DNA of 64,000 nt from Saccharibacillus alkalitolerans (GTDB lineage Bacteria > Bacillota > Bacilli > Paenibacillales > Paenibacillaceae). The translations under genes and the position numbers were made by a program. Location: the NCBI RefSeq assembly GCF_011090185.1, contig NZ_JAAFGS010000001.1, positions 868,001-932,000 on the forward strand, in the 5' to 3' direction. The notes under the pieces are model-generated. The model was given only the letters and a program-made list of their open reading frames with translations. It was not told the origin of the DNA and searched no databases. Position 1 is the first letter of the stretch; each line of letters opens with the position of its first letter. This document shows, in pieces, positions 26,137 to 34,979 of the stretch.

Positions 26137-27045
26137 ATGAAAAAACTTTGGACGGCCGTATTTTCGGTCATGCTCGTAGCCAGCATCACGGCCTGCGGGA
26201 ACAACGGTGAAAAAGCTGCCGACACGGCGGCGCCTGCAGAAACGACCGCGCCTGCGGAAACGACCGCGCCTGCCGAAACGCCGGCCGCGGAAACGACGGC
26301 ACCGGCCGAGGAGCCAGCAGCGGAAACGGCGGGCGTGCCTACGGCGGAAGAACTGCTGAACAAAGCTCAGGAAGCGAGCAAAGAGCTGAAAAGTTATAAC
26401 ATGGTCGCAGACGTCGAACAGCATATAGAACTGAATGGCCAAGAGCAGACGTCGAAAACGACGATGAATACGGATATGATCCTCGATCCGGTCAGCGCTT
26501 ACCAGGAAATCACTACGGAAGCCGACGGCAACAAAACCGAAATCAAGCAGTACATTACCAAGGACGCCATCTATACAGGCATGAACGACCAGTGGACGAA
26601 GCTTCCGGAAGAACAGCGTTCGAACGTTATGTCCAGCCTGGAAAGCACGACGAATCTGGAAAATTCGTTCGACCAGTTCAAATCGGTCGCCCAGGAAATG
26701 AAAGTGACCGAAGAAGGCGACGACTACGTACTGAACGCTACGCTGTCGGGCGATAAGATCAAGTCGATGGCCGCTGAAGTACTGGGGCAAACCGGCGGAG
26801 ACGAGCAATCTGCCGCCGCTCTGGAACAGATGAACATCAAGGAAATGAAGATGACTTATGCCGTGAACAAAGAAACGTCCTACCCGACCAAATCGATCGT
26901 GGATATGACGATGTCGATGGAAGGCGGCGAAGGAGCGGAAGCCGTGAACATGTCGATGCACATGATCATGAACAGCACCATCTCCAAGCATAACGAAATT
27001 AAAGAGATCGAAGTTCCTAAGGATGTCGTCGACAGCGTGAAGTAA
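26137..27045 (+). CDS. DUF6612-type lipoprotein (first copy)
   Basis: Secreted lipoprotein of 302 residues. Signal peptide with lipobox SITAC, then a low-complexity linker built of Pro-Ala-Glu-Thr-Thr repeats, then a folded domain with LNKAQEASKELKSYNM and a repeated pattern of beta strands, as in DUF6612/LolA-like proteins of Bacillales. The function is unknown; the fold suggests binding of a hydrophobic or peptidic ligand at the cell surface. AGGAGGGG precedes the ATG. A paralogue with the same layout lies at 33274-34167. Confidence 0.8.
   Translation: MKKLWTAVFSVMLVASITACGNNGEKAADTAAPAETTAPAETTAPAETPAAETTAPAEEPAAETAGVPTAEELLNKAQEASKELKSYNMVADVEQHIELNGQEQTSKTTMNTDMILDPVSAYQEITTEADGNKTEIKQYITKDAIYTGMNDQWTKLPEEQRSNVMSSLESTTNLENSFDQFKSVAQEMKVTEEGDDYVLNATLSGDKIKSMAAEVLGQTGGDEQSAAALEQMNIKEMKMTYAVNKETSYPTKSIVDMTMSMEGGEGAEAVNMSMHMIMNSTISKHNEIKEIEVPKDVVDSVK
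26233..26286 (+). repeat. 18-bp tandem repeats coding a Pro-Ala-Glu-Thr linker
   Basis: Three consecutive 18-base units beginning CCTGC(A/G/C)GAAACG; the first two are identical except one base. They encode PAETTA. Such repeats may vary in number between strains. Confidence 0.8.
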
Positions 27046-27062
27046 ACATCCTTTATCCTCTT

Positions 27063-27095
27063 AAGCCGGCTGCGGATTCTGCGGTCGGCTTTTTT
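27063..27095 (+). terminator. Terminator after the first lipoprotein gene
   Basis: Stem AAGCCGGC / GTCGGCTT (one mismatch) followed by six T. Confidence 0.8.
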
Positions 27096-27407
27096 GTCGT
27101 TATAAAGGCAGCCGGAGCGAAGGCCAAATCGTGTACGCGTTGGACGGGGAAAAAGATCGGATCGCCGTTAACGGCTCGAACAGGTATGGCCGGCCCTATG
27201 CCTCTTTGCTATAGTAAGCCATAGCTTGAAGATATAAACGAATTGCGCCGGGACAGACATCGGAAAGCGCCGAAAAAGCGGGAGGCCTTGCGGGGTAAGG
27301 GATAACGGCGGGGACGGACGGAATAGCCCGATAACCGGCTATCAGGAAATCCGAGTACCGGGCATGGAATTTGCCTATAACGCCGTTCCGGCGGCTTTCC
27401 GAACCGA
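27096..27407. other. Long spacer upstream of the metE promoter
   Basis: About 310 bases without a gene that can be supported. I looked for S-box (SAM) and T-box signatures and found none. Several short GC-rich inverted repeats are present, without a T-tract. Confidence 0.6.
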
Positions 27408-27436
27408 TTGACACTGTCCTCCGCCGTGCCTATGAT
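27408..27436 (+). promoter_or_regulatory. Promoter of metE
   Basis: TTGACA (27408-27413) and TATGAT (27431-27436) with a 17-base spacer. It leaves a leader of about 65 bases, too short for a SAM riboswitch. Confidence 0.75.
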
Positions 27437-27474
27437 CATACTCAAAGTCCAGGACGAGCCGCCGGAAGGCAGGC

Positions 27475-27504
27475 ATCTTCCGAATAACCGACAGAGAGGA
27501 AGAT
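27475..27504 (+). promoter_or_regulatory. Leader hairpin covering the metE ribosome binding site
   Basis: ATCTTCC (27475-27481) can pair with GGAAGAT (27498-27504). The right arm contains the Shine-Dalgarno sequence GAGAGGAAGA of metE. It could lower translation initiation, but the stem has only seven pairs. Confidence 0.35.
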
Positions 27505-27508
27505 CGAT

Positions 27509-29944
27509 ATGGGTCAAGCGAAAAGTTCGAATTTGGGGTATCCGAGAATCGGCGAGAAACGGGAATGGAAAAAGCTGCTGGAGGCGCATTGGTCGGGCAA
27601 GATCGACGCGGCCGAGCTGGAGAGCGAAACGAAGAAGCTGCGTCTGGGTTACCTGAAAAAACAGCGCGACCTGCAAACGGAACTGATCCCGGTCGGCGAC
27701 TTCTCGTTATACGATCACGTGCTGGATACGGCATTCACGTTCGGCCTTGTCCCGCAGCGCTTCACCGGCGGAGCGAACAGCGCCGCTCACGGCGGAGACT
27801 GCGGCTGCGCACGCGGTTCGCATGACGAAGAGCCCGCGGCGTCGGCGGACGGAGGCGTCCAAGCGTTCGCCCCCGACGAAAAAGGCGTATACGGCCTTGA
27901 CGCCTATTTCGCGGTTGCCCGCGGCACCAAAGCGTTCGCGGCATCCCCGATGACGAAATGGTTCGACACGAACTACCATTACATCGTGCCGGAGCTGCAG
28001 GGCTTGACGCCGAAGCTTACGTTTAACCGCCCGCTGGCTTTCTATCTGGAAGCGAAGGAAGAGCTGGGCATCGACGGCAAACCTGTGATCGTAGGTCCTC
28101 TGACCCTGCTGAAGCTGGCGCGAGGCATCGAAGCCGATCGTTTCGACAGTCTGCTGGACGAATTGATTCCGCTTTATGCGCAGGTTCTGAAAGAACTTAG
28201 CGAAGCGGGCGCCAAGTGGGTGCAGATCGACGAGCCGATCCTCGTATTGGAAACGAGCGACGAAGACGCGGCCCGTCTGCGCAGGATTTACGAAGCTTTC
28301 GCGGCCGCCGTCCCGGAGCTGAACATCCTGCTGCAAACGTACTTCGAATCGGTATCGCGTTACGAAGAAGTCGTGCGGCTGCCGGTACAGGCGATCGGGC
28401 TCGACTTTGTCCATGACCGGGGCCGCAACCTGGCCGCGCTGGAGCGGCACGGATTCCCGCAGGACAAAATTCTCGCCGCCGGCGTGATCGACGGCCGCAA
28501 CATCTGGCGTTCCGACCTGCAGGTGAAGCTTGACCTGCTGCGCCGCATCGAGAAGGCCGCGAACGCGAAAGAGCTGTTCGTTCAACCGTCGTCGAGCCTG
28601 CTGCACGTGCCGGTGACGACCCGCAGCGAAGAAGCGCTGGAAGCGAAAATCAAGAACGGTCTGAGCTTCGCCGACGAGAAGCTGACGGAGATCGCGGTGC
28701 TGGTCAAGGCGCTGAACGAAGGCGTTGATGCCGCCGCCGCCGAGATCCGCGAAAGCGTGGACGCGGTAGCCGCGCTGAACGCTTCGCCGGAACGCAACGA
28801 CGAGTCGGTACGCGAAGCGCTGAACAAGCTGGATGCCCGCCGTCCAAAGCGCTTGTCTGCTTACGCCGTGCGCCGCGACGTGCAGGCGAAGCATCGCCCG
28901 CTGCCGCTGCTGCCGACGACGACGATCGGAAGTCTGCCGCAGACGACCGAAGTGCGCCAGGCGCGCAGCAAGTGGAAAAAAGGCGAGTGGAGCGAGGAAC
29001 GGTACACGGAGTTCCTGCATGCCGAAACGGAACGCTGGATTCGCATTCAGGAAGAGATCGGCATCGACGTGCTCGTACACGGCGAGTTCGAACGCAACGA
29101 CATGGTCGAATACTTCGGCGAGCAGCTGGCCGGATTCGCGACATCGGCGTTCGCGTGGGTGCAGTCGTACGGTTCCCGCTGCGTGAAGCCGCCGATCCTG
29201 TTCGGAGACGTCAAACTGCTCAGCCCGATGACCGTAACGGAGAGCGCGTACGCGCAGTCGCTGACCGACAAGCCGGTCAAAGGCATGCTGACGGGCCCGA
29301 TCACGATCTACAACTGGTCGTTCGTCCGCGACGATCTGCCGCGCGCCGAAGTACAGAACCAGATCGCCTTGGCGCTGCGCGCCGAAGTGAGCGCGCTCGA
29401 GGAAGCGGGCATCGGGATGATCCAAGTGGACGAGCCGGCGCTGCGCGAAGGGCTGCCGCTGAAGCGCGAAGATTGGCAGGCGTATCTGGATGACGCGGTC
29501 TATGCGTTTCGGGCTTCGACGACGAGCGTGCGGGACGAGACGCAGATCCATACCCATATGTGCTATGCCGAATTCGGCGATATCATTCAGGCGATTTCCG
29601 ACCTTGACGCCGACGTCATCTCGATCGAAGCGGCGCGCAGCCACGGCGATCTCGTCACCGCGTTCGAGGACGGCACGTACGACAAAGGCATCGGCCTCGG
29701 CGTATTCGATATTCACAGCCCGCGCCTGCCGGACCTGTCCGAGATCGAATCGATCGCCAAGCGCGCCCTGGAAGTGCTTGATCCGGCCCAGTTCTGGATC
29801 AATCCCGACTGCGGTCTGAAGACGCGCCGCGAAGAAGAGGTCGTTCCTTCGCTGAAAACGATGGTTGCGGCTGCGGCCGCGCTGCGCGAGCAGTTTGCCC
29901 GAGCGGCTGCGGAGGGCGCCGGGGTGGCCGGCGGTCAAGGCTAA
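27509..29944 (+). CDS. metE: Cobalamin-independent methionine synthase
   Basis: MetE, 811 residues, transfers the methyl group from 5-methyltetrahydropteroyltri-glutamate to homocysteine. Both barrels are visible: the N-terminal one starts SSNLGYPRIGEKREWKK, the C-terminal one holds TTTIGSLPQT and the zinc ligands in HTHMCYAEF and in NPDCGLKTR near the end. Compared with Bacillus MetE (about 760 residues) it has an extra segment at residues ~87-128, between VPQRF and YFAVARG, containing GDCGCARGSHDEE. GAGGAAG lies before the ATG. The stop shares one base with the yitJ start (TAATG), so the two enzymes of methyl-group supply are coupled. Confidence 0.97.
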   Translation: MGQAKSSNLGYPRIGEKREWKKLLEAHWSGKIDAAELESETKKLRLGYLKKQRDLQTELIPVGDFSLYDHVLDTAFTFGLVPQRFTGGANSAAHGGDCGCARGSHDEEPAASADGGVQAFAPDEKGVYGLDAYFAVARGTKAFAASPMTKWFDTNYHYIVPELQGLTPKLTFNRPLAFYLEAKEELGIDGKPVIVGPLTLLKLARGIEADRFDSLLDELIPLYAQVLKELSEAGAKWVQIDEPILVLETSDEDAARLRRIYEAFAAAVPELNILLQTYFESVSRYEEVVRLPVQAIGLDFVHDRGRNLAALERHGFPQDKILAAGVIDGRNIWRSDLQVKLDLLRRIEKAANAKELFVQPSSSLLHVPVTTRSEEALEAKIKNGLSFADEKLTEIAVLVKALNEGVDAAAAEIRESVDAVAALNASPERNDESVREALNKLDARRPKRLSAYAVRRDVQAKHRPLPLLPTTTIGSLPQTTEVRQARSKWKKGEWSEERYTEFLHAETERWIRIQEEIGIDVLVHGEFERNDMVEYFGEQLAGFATSAFAWVQSYGSRCVKPPILFGDVKLLSPMTVTESAYAQSLTDKPVKGMLTGPITIYNWSFVRDDLPRAEVQNQIALALRAEVSALEEAGIGMIQVDEPALREGLPLKREDWQAYLDDAVYAFRASTTSVRDETQIHTHMCYAEFGDIIQAISDLDADVISIEAARSHGDLVTAFEDGTYDKGIGLGVFDIHSPRLPDLSEIESIAKRALEVLDPAQFWINPDCGLKTRREEEVVPSLKTMVAAAAALREQFARAAAEGAGVAGGQG

Positions 29945-31854
29945 TGGGACTGCTCGACGAACTGCGTAAAAGAGTGATCGTCGCCGACGGCGCGATGGGC
30001 ACGCTGCTGTACTTGAACGGCATCGATCGCTGCTTCGAAGAGCTGAACCTGACTCGTCCCGAGCAGGTACGCCAGATTCACCGGGCGTACCTCGGCGCGG
30101 GAGCCGAAGTGATCCAGACCAACACGTACGCGGCGAACGACCACAAGCTGAAGCGCTACAATCTGGAATACGAGCTGGAAGCGATCAACCGGGCGGGAGC
30201 GCGGTTGGCCCGTTCGGCGGCGGAAGGCACGGGAGCCTACGTGCTCGGCACGATCGGCGGCATCCGCAGCACGAAACCGGGCGAAGTCACGCTCGGGGAA
30301 ATTCAGCGGAGCAGCGAACGCCAGATCGACGCGCTGCTGTCGGAAGGCGTGGACGGCCTGCTGCTGGAAACGTTTTACGATCCCGAAGAACTGCGCACCA
30401 CGCTGAAGCTGGCCCGGGGGAAGACGGATCTGCCCATCGTGGCCCAGGTCTCGACCCAAGATTCGGGCTATCTGCAGGACGGAAGCACGCTGACGGAAAT
30501 GTTCGCCATTTTGGAAGGGCTCGGCGCGGACGTCGTCGGCCTCAACTGCCGGCTCGGCCCGTTTCATATGACCCAGTATCTCAAGCAGGTTCCGCTGCCG
30601 AAGCACGCGTTCCTGTCGGCTTATCCGAACGCCGGGCTCCCGGAATATAATGAGGGCCGGCTGCGGTATCGTTCGGGCGCGGATTATTTCGGCCGGAGCG
30701 CGCTCGATCTGCGCGGCGAAGGCGTGCGCCTGATCGGAGGCTGCTGCGGCACGACGCCGGAACACGTAGCCGCCATGGTGGAAGCGGTGAAGGGCGCGTC
30801 TCCGGTAACCGAAAAAGCCGCGCTTCCGGACTCGGGCCCCGTTCCTTTCGGGCGGATCGAAGTCCGCGAGACGATCGCGGAACTTGCGGAATCCGGCGGC
30901 GGGCCGCCGGCGGAAACTCCGTTCCACGAAGCGACCGCGGCCAAAGACCATTCGGTCATCGTCGAGCTGGACCCGCCGCGCACGCTGCGGACGGAAAGCT
31001 TTTTCAAAGGAGTCCAGGCGCTCAAGCAGGCCGGCATCGACGCGCTGACGATGGCCGACAATTCGCTGGCCAGCCCGCGAATTGCGAATGAATCGCTGGC
31101 GACCGTCGTGAAAGAGAAGTACGGCGTGAAGCCGCTCGTGCACGTCGCCTGCCGGGACCGCAACATGATCGGCCTGCAGTCGCATCTGATGGGGCTGGCC
31201 GCTTCGGGCATTAACCAGATGATCGCCATCACCGGAGATCCGTCCAAGGTCGGCGACGTGCCCGGCGCCACTTCCGTTTACGATTACAATTCATTCGATC
31301 TCATCAAGCTGTGCAAGCAGTTCAATGAAGGGAAGCTGCCGTCGGGCCGGTCGCTCGGCCTGCGCGCCAACTTCTCGGTCGGCGCGGCGTTCGATCCGAA
31401 CGTGCGCTATCTCGACAAGGGAGTGCAGCGCCTGGAGAAAAAGATCGCGGCGGGCGCCGACTATTTCATGACCCAGCCGATGTACGACGAGCGTCGGATC
31501 GAAGAACTCTATCACGCGACGAAGCATCTGAAACAGCAGATCTTTATCGGCGTCATGCCGCTCGTCAGCGCGCAAAATGCTTCTTTTTTGCATAACGAAG
31601 TGCCGGGCATTCGCCTGACCGACGGCATTCTCGAGCGGATGCAGCGCCACGAGCACGACAAGGACGCGGCGATGCGAGAAGGCATGGCCATCTCCCGCTC
31701 GTTGATCGACGTCATTCTCGAATATTTCGGCGGCGTCTATATCATGACTCCGTTCCTGCGCTACGAGCAGTCGGCGGAGCTGACGAGATACGTGCACGAA
31801 GCGGCGGCCAAACGGGGCAAGAGCGGCCGTGGCCGGGAACGGCTGGTTCAGTAG
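29944..31854 (+). CDS. yitJ: Bifunctional homocysteine S-methyltransferase / methylenetetrahydrofolate reductase
   Basis: Fusion protein of 636 residues. Residues 1-~295 form a homocysteine methyltransferase domain (VADGAMGTLLY at the start; zinc ligands in GLNCRLGP and IGGCCGTTPEH). Residues ~320-620 form the MTHFR FAD-binding barrel (IAITGDPSKVGD, FMTQPMYDERRI). This matches Bacillus YitJ in architecture and length. The MTHFR half supplies the methyl-folate used by MetE. Starts inside the metE stop codon. Followed by a strong terminator. Confidence 0.95.
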   Translation: MGLLDELRKRVIVADGAMGTLLYLNGIDRCFEELNLTRPEQVRQIHRAYLGAGAEVIQTNTYAANDHKLKRYNLEYELEAINRAGARLARSAAEGTGAYVLGTIGGIRSTKPGEVTLGEIQRSSERQIDALLSEGVDGLLLETFYDPEELRTTLKLARGKTDLPIVAQVSTQDSGYLQDGSTLTEMFAILEGLGADVVGLNCRLGPFHMTQYLKQVPLPKHAFLSAYPNAGLPEYNEGRLRYRSGADYFGRSALDLRGEGVRLIGGCCGTTPEHVAAMVEAVKGASPVTEKAALPDSGPVPFGRIEVRETIAELAESGGGPPAETPFHEATAAKDHSVIVELDPPRTLRTESFFKGVQALKQAGIDALTMADNSLASPRIANESLATVVKEKYGVKPLVHVACRDRNMIGLQSHLMGLAASGINQMIAITGDPSKVGDVPGATSVYDYNSFDLIKLCKQFNEGKLPSGRSLGLRANFSVGAAFDPNVRYLDKGVQRLEKKIAAGADYFMTQPMYDERRIEELYHATKHLKQQIFIGVMPLVSAQNASFLHNEVPGIRLTDGILERMQRHEHDKDAAMREGMAISRSLIDVILEYFGGVYIMTPFLRYEQSAELTRYVHEAAAKRGKSGRGRERLVQ

Positions 31855-31914
31855 CAAGCCCGGCGTGCGAAATTCCGGCCTTTATCCGCCGTCCCCGGGA
31901 ATTTGACCGAACCG

Positions 31915-31964
31915 AAAAGGAGCTTCCCGCATTTGCCGAGGCAAACGCGGGAAGCTCCTTTTTT
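31915..31964. terminator. Bidirectional terminator after yitJ
   Basis: Perfect 16-bp stem AAAAGGAGCTTCCCGC / GCGGGAAGCTCCTTTT. T-rich on both sides; it serves yitJ and the convergent CBS gene. Confidence 0.93.
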
Positions 31965-32006
31965 AGCGGTTCTTGCTGCAGCGGTTCTCTTTTTGAAGGG
32001 CCGCCG

Positions 32007-32411
32007 TCAATCCATGATTCCGTCGTTATAATAATTGATGATGTCCCTGCGGCGGATAATGCCGAGGAATACGCCTTCATGATCCGTGACCGGAACGAAA
32101 TTCTGATCCGCCGCAAGCGTCAGCATGTCCTCCATGTCCGCGTCGATCACGACCGATTCGTTGTGCCGATAGCGCTTGATGCTGCTCAGCGACACTTCGG
32201 ACATGAGGGCGAGATCGAAATTGAACGTGTTCTTGAGTTTCCAGAGCAGATCGCCTTCCGACAGCGTGCCGACGTAGCGGCCTTCTTCGTCGATGATCGG
32301 CACCGCCGAATACTGGTGCTTTTCCAGAAGGTCCATGGCTTCTTGCATGGTGGCGGAAGAGGGGATGTGCTTCACCTGATCCTTGGGCAGCAGAAAACGC
32401 GAGACTTCCAT
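32007..32411 (-). CDS. CBS-domain pair protein
   Basis: Protein of 134 residues made of two CBS motifs (ATMQEAMDLLEKHQYSAVPI then YVGTLSEGDLLW; second copy VFLGIIRRRDIINYY). Such stand-alone pairs bind adenine nucleotides or cyclic di-AMP and regulate partners; the closest Bacillus analogue by layout is YkuL. ATG 32411 is chosen; AAGGAG stands 12 bases upstream. A GTG four codons earlier touches the ribosome binding site and is less likely. Confidence 0.88.
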   Translation of the reverse strand: MEVSRFLLPKDQVKHIPSSATMQEAMDLLEKHQYSAVPIIDEEGRYVGTLSEGDLLWKLKNTFNFDLALMSEVSLSSIKRYRHNESVVIDADMEDMLTLAADQNFVPVTDHEGVFLGIIRRRDIINYYNDGIMD

Positions 32412-32629
32412 GTATGTATACACTCCTTAACCGTCGAATTTCCCAAACCCTTATCTCTATTAAAACATAGATGCGGCTTTTTTTGAACGGTTGGCGGCTT
32501 ATACGACAAAAGCGTAACTATTTCGATCGGCTGAGCGTTCTTTTGTTATAAAACCATATTCCGAACCGATGAACCACGCGGGCGCTTCGACGCCGCGCAT
32601 TCGGCGGAAAAGAAGGGCGGCTTGATGTC

Positions 32630-33142
32630 ATGACCGTTGTATCCGTGCTGGGTTTGCGCCGGCAGACCCGAATCGGCTTTCCCTGCACGTTCGATCATGC
32701 CGAATTTTTGATCGACGGAGAGCCGCTTTATCCCAAGATCCGGCAGCTGTATCCGAATCTCGACGAGATCGGCTGCCTGGGCTGGGGACCGGAGACGCTG
32801 CAGCAAACGCGTATCGATCGGCTGCTGCTGACGGGGGATGCGGACTTTCCGGACGATCGGCGTTCCCTTTACCTTTGTCCCGCCTGCGGAGATCTCGGCT
32901 GCGGAGCGGTCTCGATCCGGATCGAGCGTGCCGACGGAAGGTTTGTCTGGAGCGCGTTCGCCGAGGAAAGCGCCGACGGTTCGCAGGCCGCGCCGACGCC
33001 GCTGCCCGGGATCGGCCCGTTTTATTTCGAAGAGGACGCTTATATGAAGACGATCCGCTCCGCTTACGGGCTGGGCGGTTTTCACTGGCCGAATCAAGCG
33101 GAGCGGGAAACGCCGGGCGAATCGGGAGAGCGCGAAGATTAA
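32630..33142 (+). CDS. Hypothetical protein with CPxCGxxGCG motif
   Basis: Protein of 170 residues, family not named by me. The central segment LYLCPACGDLGCGAVSIRIE puts three cysteines in a CPxCGDxGCG knuckle that could bind zinc or iron. The N-terminal half has the mixed character of a small alpha/beta domain; the last 20 residues are charged. No signal peptide. AAGGGCGG lies about 10 bases before the ATG. The antisense frame is a shadow. Confidence 0.7.
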   Translation: MTVVSVLGLRRQTRIGFPCTFDHAEFLIDGEPLYPKIRQLYPNLDEIGCLGWGPETLQQTRIDRLLLTGDADFPDDRRSLYLCPACGDLGCGAVSIRIERADGRFVWSAFAEESADGSQAAPTPLPGIGPFYFEEDAYMKTIRSAYGLGGFHWPNQAERETPGESGERED

Positions 33143-33273
33143 CGCCGTGTAAAAAGCAGGTTAAACAATGAAAGAAAAGGCCTTCTTCAGCTTCGGCTCG
33201 GATACAATGAACGAAGGGAGAAGCTTCCCGGCCTTTCGGTCGAAAGGTTATCCGAGCCAAGGAGGAATCGACG

Positions 33274-34167
33274 ATGGTCATACGCAGAAGAGGGTGGGCC
33301 GCGGCCGTTATCGCATCGGGCTTGGCGGCTGCGCTGACGGCATGCGCAACCGGCGAATCCGCCGCAGGCATCGTGCTGCCCGCATCGGAAAAGAAAACCG
33401 CGGCTCCGGCGGCAGAGGAAGCGAAAGCCTCGCTGCCGTCCGCGGAAGAACTGCTGGAGCAGGCCATTGCGGCGAGCGGCAAAGTGACGGGCTATGCGCT
33501 TCAAACGGATCGGGAGGAACATGTAGCGGCCGCGCCGGACCGCGAGCCCGACGCCCATTACGTGATCGAGACGAGGCTGACGACAAATCCGCTCGCGGCC
33601 TATCGCGAATTGGACATTCAGGAAGAGGGAGGTCCGGATCAGGAGCCGCTTAAGCGTTATATGAACGAAGAAGCGGTATACAGCTCTTACCGGGGAGGCG
33701 ATTGGATGAGGGAGCCTCGGGAAGATCTGTCCGCGACGCTTGAGCATCTGCGCCGATCGACGGATTTATCCGCTCAACTGCAAAACCTTCGGGAAGCGGG
33801 AGGCGAACGAACGGTGACCGAGCAGGCCGGGCATCCGGTGCTGAAGGTGGTTCTGGAAGGAGAGGAGTACCGGAACATCGCGGAACAGTATATGCGGCAG
33901 TCCGACGATTCTCTCCCGAATATGCAGTCGAATAATTCCGAGTGGACAATGGTCCGGCTGGAAATCGTCTACGAATTTGACCGAAACAGCCGGCTGCCCG
34001 CCGCCAGCACGGTAGAGTTTGAATGGAAGAGACCGGAGTCCGCCAAGCTTTATCCGGGGATCACGAAGAAATTCGGCATGCGGGCGACCTACTCGGACTA
34101 CGATAATGTCGAACCGATCGAAATCCCCGAGGAAGCGGCAGGACAAGCGGCGAATCCGGACAGCTGA
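33274..34167 (+). CDS. DUF6612-type lipoprotein (second copy)
   Basis: Lipoprotein of 297 residues and paralogue of 26137-27045. Signal peptide with lipobox ALTAC, Ala/Glu/Lys-rich linker, then LPSAEELLEQAIAASGKVTG matching VPTAEELLNKAQEASKELKS in the first copy, and the same strand pattern after it. It is more diverged and richer in Arg. AAGGAGG is seven bases before the ATG. Function unknown. Confidence 0.8.
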   Translation: MVIRRRGWAAAVIASGLAAALTACATGESAAGIVLPASEKKTAAPAAEEAKASLPSAEELLEQAIAASGKVTGYALQTDREEHVAAAPDREPDAHYVIETRLTTNPLAAYRELDIQEEGGPDQEPLKRYMNEEAVYSSYRGGDWMREPREDLSATLEHLRRSTDLSAQLQNLREAGGERTVTEQAGHPVLKVVLEGEEYRNIAEQYMRQSDDSLPNMQSNNSEWTMVRLEIVYEFDRNSRLPAASTVEFEWKRPESAKLYPGITKKFGMRATYSDYDNVEPIEIPEEAAGQAANPDS

Positions 34168-34327
34168 CGAAGCGTTATGATGCGCGGATCGAATATGCGA
34201 AGCCCGAGCATCATCTGGATTTTTCGCGGCTTCAGGTCGATCGGTTCCGTACCGGGAACGTTCAATAAAGAGAGCCCCATCCAGGCAAAGGAATCGAAAT
34301 CGAAAAAACGGAGGTTTATTCGAACGG

Positions 34328-34870
34328 ATGAAGAGCAGAAACAAACTGTTGATCGGATTGATCGTTTTATGCGCCGCGGGCGCGGCGTTTTTCGTGTATT
34401 GGCCGAAGCCGGTTCACTTGGACGCACAAGGCGTGAAGTATCGCTTGGGCGAAAAGGACTCGGGCGGAGAACAGCTTGTGCGGGTGCGCATCGACGGAGA
34501 AGTGCGGCGCGATTGGAAAGGAAAGCCGACGTTCAGCGGGACGATCGATGCGGAGGGCGAAGCGCTGCCCGTACCTGAAGACCGCCGCACGGTGAAAGTC
34601 GATTTGAGCGGCAAACCGGCAGACGGCTTGATCATTTACGATTATTTCGACGACGACGGTCTGCACATGTACACGTACGGCAAGCTGTTCGCGGACGCTT
34701 CCTTCGACAGCGTGTCGCTGAATCTTTTCGAACAAGACGAAGACGGGGGCCGGGGCTGGGACAGCGGTTCGGGTCTCATGATCACGGCGCCCGCGAAAAA
34801 TCGGGAGCAGGCGCTGGAGATCGCGAACGGATTGATGGAACGGGAGATGGAAGGGGAAGTGTTGAAGTAG
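34328..34870 (+). CDS. Secreted or membrane-anchored hypothetical protein
   Basis: Protein of 180 residues with an N-terminal Lys-rich start and a single hydrophobic segment (LLIGLIVLCAAGAAFFVYW), either an uncleaved anchor or a signal peptide. The rest is beta-rich (VRVRIDGEVRRDWKGKPTFS, TVKVDLSGKPADGLIIYDYF). No family recognised. GGAGG lies 13 bases before the ATG; no better start is available in frame. Terminator follows. Confidence 0.65.
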   Translation: MKSRNKLLIGLIVLCAAGAAFFVYWPKPVHLDAQGVKYRLGEKDSGGEQLVRVRIDGEVRRDWKGKPTFSGTIDAEGEALPVPEDRRTVKVDLSGKPADGLIIYDYFDDDGLHMYTYGKLFADASFDSVSLNLFEQDEDGGRGWDSGSGLMITAPAKNREQALEIANGLMEREMEGEVLK

Positions 34871-34893
34871 CGCGGGCAGAGATCGTTACCGCG

Positions 34894-34941
34894 CCAAAAG
34901 ACCGCTGTCGCGCCGACGCGCGAGGCGGTCTTTTGGTTTTT
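34894..34941 (+). terminator. Terminator before the puc cluster
   Basis: Stem CCAAAAGACCGC / GCGGTCTTTTGG followed by five T on the plus strand. The minus strand lacks a T-tract, so it mainly ends the 34328-34870 transcript. Confidence 0.85.
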
Positions 34942-34979
34942 ATCTTCTCTGCTGCCCCGGGTCGGCCTTAACGGTTGTC

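Noticed and set aside
27096-27508. Possible SAM riboswitch or T-box before metE
   Set aside because: Neither the conserved S-box helices nor a T-box AGGGTGG-type sequence could be found, and the promoter leaves only a 65-base leader.
27707-29938. A 743-residue open frame antisense to metE, and similar long antisense frames opposite 23834-26065, 36732-39428 and 8680-10707
   Set aside because: They mirror real genes with clear motifs, lack ribosome binding sites, cross gene borders and have Arg/His/Gln-rich composition typical of GC-rich shadow frames.
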